Of a stretch of DNA of 14,389 nt, positions 12,771-14,389 are shown piece by piece. The notes beneath the pieces are model-generated. The model saw only the letters and a program-made list of their open reading frames with translations, had not been told where the DNA came from and searched no databases. Position 1 is the first letter of the stretch; each line of letters begins with the position of its first letter. Both the position numbers and the translations under genes were made by a program. This DNA comes from Candidatus Bipolaricaulota bacterium (GTDB lineage Bacteria; Bipolaricaulota; Bipolaricaulia; Bipolaricaulales; Bipolaricaulaceae). The stretch is from contig DQVA01000147.1 in NCBI GenBank assembly GCA_015661965.1, forward strand, positions 1-14,389, written 5' to 3'.

Positions 12771-13406
12771 ATGGCATATATCCAAGAGGAAGACCGGAAG
12801 TACCTGGAGGAGCAGTTTTCCAAGCTGAACCGCGACGTGACACTACGCCTGTTCGTGCGCAAGTCGGACTGCCCCACCTGCGAGGTGGAGGAAGAACTCC
12901 TCACCGAGCTCGCCGGGATCAGCGATCGATTACATCTTTCCGTGCACGACCTGGACGCCGAGCCGGAGCTGGGGGAGGTGCTGAAGGTGGACAGGGTCCC
13001 GGCCTTGGTGGTGGAGGGGGAGCGGGACTACGGGATCCGGTTCTACGGGCTCCCGGCCGGGTATGAATTCGCCTCCCTGATCGAGGACATCCTGGACGTG
13101 GGCACCGGCGAAGTGGACCTGCCCCAGGAGGTGCGTCAGGGGCTGGGGAAGCTCGATCGGGACGTGCACATCCAGGTGTTCGTCACCCCCACCTGTCCAT
13201 ACTGCCCCCAGGCGGTACGCACCGCCCATAAGTTCGCACTGCTGTCGGACCGGGTGCGGGCGGACATGGTGATGGCCAGTGAGTTCCCGGTGCTCGCGGA
13301 CCACTACCAGGTGATGGCGGTGCCCAAGGTGGTGATCAACGAGACCACCAGCTTCGAGGGGGCTGTCCCTGAGGAGGTCTTTCTGGACAAACTCCTCCAC
13401 GGCTGA
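12771..13406 (+). CDS. Protein disulfide oxidoreductase, two thioredoxin folds
   Basis: This encodes 211 residues after a strong GGAGGAACCA site. Two thioredoxin-like units lie in tandem. The first has LFVRKSDCPTC (Cys34/Cys37) and cis-Pro VPALVVEG (Pro77). The second has VFVTPTCPYCPQAV (Cys142/Cys145) and VPKVVIN (Pro185). This is the layout of PDO proteins from Pyrococcus, Aeropyrum and Aquifex (often called glutaredoxin-like). The C-terminal CPYC is the usual active pair; the N-terminal CPTC is also intact. There is no signal peptide, so it is cytoplasmic, where PDOs handle protein disulfides and receive electrons from thioredoxin reductase. It is the last gene of the arsR operon, followed by a strong hairpin. 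Confidence 0.94.
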   Translation: MAYIQEEDRKYLEEQFSKLNRDVTLRLFVRKSDCPTCEVEEELLTELAGISDRLHLSVHDLDAEPELGEVLKVDRVPALVVEGERDYGIRFYGLPAGYEFASLIEDILDVGTGEVDLPQEVRQGLGKLDRDVHIQVFVTPTCPYCPQAVRTAHKFALLSDRVRADMVMASEFPVLADHYQVMAVPKVVINETTSFEGAVPEEVFLDKLLHG

Positions 13407-13426
13407 GCTGGTGGGGGCTGAAAGGG

Positions 13427-13461
13427 AGGCCGGGGGCGCCCGGGAAGGGCGCCCCCGGCCT
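13427..13461 (+). terminator. Hairpin terminator after the PDO gene
   Basis: AGGCCGGGGGCGCCC (13427-13441) pairs perfectly with 13447-13461, giving a 15-base-pair stem with a 5-base GGGAA loop. It is followed by TTTGCCGTTT, so the U-tract is broken. It starts 20 bases after the PDO stop and ends 8 bases before the end of the convergent gene, so it may serve both directions; the minus-strand side has only a short TTT. Confidence 0.8.
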
Positions 13462-13468
13462 TTGCCGT

Positions 13469-14266
13469 TTAGTCCCCGGTTTCCCGGAGGATGATCATAT
13501 CAAGGCCGGCGGCGATCCCCCGCAGCCGCAAGAAGTGGCGCAGGTTCTCCTCCCGCTGGGTCTGCTGCTCCTCCCGGAATTGGAACCCAGCTCGGATGGC
13601 CCCCCGACAGATCCCCCGCACCTGGGCGGCCTCCTCGGGGCCCATCCCGGCGGTGGCCCCGGCCAGGTACCCCTCGATCCAGGCCTTCATCCCCTCCGTC
13701 ATCCCCTGCCGGACGTGGGCCGGGCCGAGCTCGGGCCGACCCCGCGGACCGGCGTGACGCTCGCCCCCGAGCTGCTCCCGGGCGAGCTCCCCCACTTGGG
13801 CACGGATGCCCCAGAGCAGCCCCTGCACGATGGCCCGCACCCGGGCGGCGTCCTCGGCCCCCATTCCCGCGGTGGCCTCATCGAGATACCCCTCCAGCCA
13901 CTCCGGCGGTCCCTGCCGCCCCTCATGGAGCCGCTCCCGCACGGACTGGAAGGCCGTGCGCTCCAAGATGTCCACCACCAGGTGCAGGGCGGCGTTGAGT
14001 TGCACCACCGTCTCCGGGGCCGGCGCCCCTTCTACTGCGTGGAGTTCTTCCAGCGCCCCCTGTAACGCCGACAGGGCCATATCCCAGCCGGGAGCGTCGA
14101 TGGCCAGGCCCTGTAGCCACTCCATCTCCTGGGAAAGCACCTCCACCAACTGTTCCAGCGTGGCCGGACCGGACCCCATAGGGTCAGGGCCGCCAGGAGC
14201 TGGTTGGGCCAGGCTTCCGAGCGCCAGTGCCAGCACCCCTACGAGCACCACTGTCAACTTCTTCAT
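13469..14266 (-). CDS. Secreted helical protein with internal duplication, unknown function
   Basis: This encodes 265 residues from the ATG at 14266 behind a strong AAGGAGGT. I do not recognise a family. The N-terminus is a clean signal peptide: MKK, a hydrophobic core to about residue 18, and a likely cut after SLA (20), with no lipobox Cys. A Pro/Gly-rich linker follows to about 35. The mature part looks mostly helical and rich in Ala, Glu, Gly and Arg. Two copies of a motif, W-x-EGYL-x2-ATAGMG-x-E-x-AA-x-VR-x-I-x2-G, lie at 123-149 and 196-222. A charged, glutamine-rich stretch REEQQTQREE (231-240) follows. The single Cys is Cys220. It is convergent with the PDO gene; the 123 bases upstream to the window edge hold only the ribosome site and no promoter I can support. 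Confidence 0.85.
   Translation of the reverse strand: MKKLTVVLVGVLALALGSLAQPAPGGPDPMGSGPATLEQLVEVLSQEMEWLQGLAIDAPGWDMALSALQGALEELHAVEGAPAPETVVQLNAALHLVVDILERTAFQSVRERLHEGRQGPPEWLEGYLDEATAGMGAEDAARVRAIVQGLLWGIRAQVGELAREQLGGERHAGPRGRPELGPAHVRQGMTEGMKAWIEGYLAGATAGMGPEEAAQVRGICRGAIRAGFQFREEQQTQREENLRHFLRLRGIAAGLDMIILRETGD
13601..13681 (-). repeat. Internal repeat, copy 2 (residues 196-222)
   Basis: This is the second copy of a 27-residue unit in the secreted protein; 18 of 27 positions are identical to the copy at 13820-13900. It begins with the shared Trp196 and holds ATAGMG and Cys220. The copies are 73 residues apart, which points to an ancient duplication of a larger unit whose rest has diverged. 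Confidence 0.8.
13820..13900 (-). repeat. Internal repeat, copy 1 (residues 123-149)
   Basis: This is the first copy of the duplicated unit, beginning at Trp123 with EGYL and ATAGMG. Where copy 2 has ICRG this copy has IVQG, so the Cys is not shared. Confidence 0.8.
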
Positions 14267-14389
14267 CTCCTACCTCCTTGGTAAGGCTTCTGGTTTTGGC
14301 CGACCCCGTGGTCGACCGTCGCACCCTAAGCCCTGCCCCGGTCGCAGGACCACCTCAGCCCGGTCAATCCCCGATCAAAGGGGCATTGA

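Noticed and set aside
14310..14325. GGTCGACC palindrome with a nearby GGGGTCGG as an operator of the secreted-protein gene
   Set aside because: Short GC palindromes are expected by chance here and no promoter could be placed around it.

Overview
This is a very GC-rich, tightly packed bacterial chromosomal segment. RuvA, RuvX, release factor 2, RsmI and YigZ make it bacterial rather than archaeal. The fused ADP-forming acetate-CoA ligase and the double-thioredoxin-fold protein disulfide oxidoreductase (PDO) are typical of anaerobic and often thermophilic lineages. A deep-branching thermophilic fermenter, for example Bipolaricaulota/Acetothermia, would fit, but that placement is a low-confidence inference. 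I see no tRNA, rRNA, CRISPR array, insertion sequence or phage gene, so this looks like core genome rather than a mobile island.

Layout. (1) 1-644, minus: N-terminal 214 residues of an AMP-forming acyl-CoA synthetase cut by the window edge. (2) 692-3018, plus: a four-gene operon with overlapping ends: an unrecognised conserved-looking protein, a YigZ/IMPACT protein, ruvA and ruvX. (3) 3015-4905, minus: prfB then a divergent NIF3-like gene. (4) 4981-5823, plus: rsmI. (5) 5841-8405, minus: OmpR-type response regulator, sensor histidine kinase and a YkuK-type RNase H-fold protein. (6) 8596-11741, plus: ADP-forming acyl-CoA synthetase followed by a P-loop/DRTGG protein. (7) 11733-13406: a thiol-redox cluster, with osmC on the minus strand, divergent from arsR-glutaredoxin-PDO on the plus strand across an AT-rich, operator-like intergenic region. 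(8) 13469-14266, minus: a secreted helical protein with an internal duplication, separated from the PDO gene by a strong hairpin.

How the genes work together. Group 2 and 3 genes serve DNA repair, rRNA/tRNA processing and translation. Group 6 would make ATP from acetyl-CoA (acetate + ATP + CoA from acetyl-CoA + ADP + Pi). The two-component system starts from the same 190-base spacer in the opposite direction, so it may control this step. Group 7 combines peroxide removal (OsmC) with dithiol exchange (glutaredoxin, PDO) under a cysteine-containing ArsR-type repressor.

The most interesting general signal is at gene starts. Genes that head transcription units often lack a Shine-Dalgarno sequence and instead carry a -10-like hexamer 6-9 bases before the ATG, which suggests leaderless mRNAs. 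Most genes inside operons have clear Shine-Dalgarno sites. Other points of interest are the symmetric promoter at 677-690, the large hairpin at 8413-8461, the three-half-site operator at 12171-12208, and two proteins I cannot assign (692-1459 and 13469-14266). I did not find a clear new multi-gene system.
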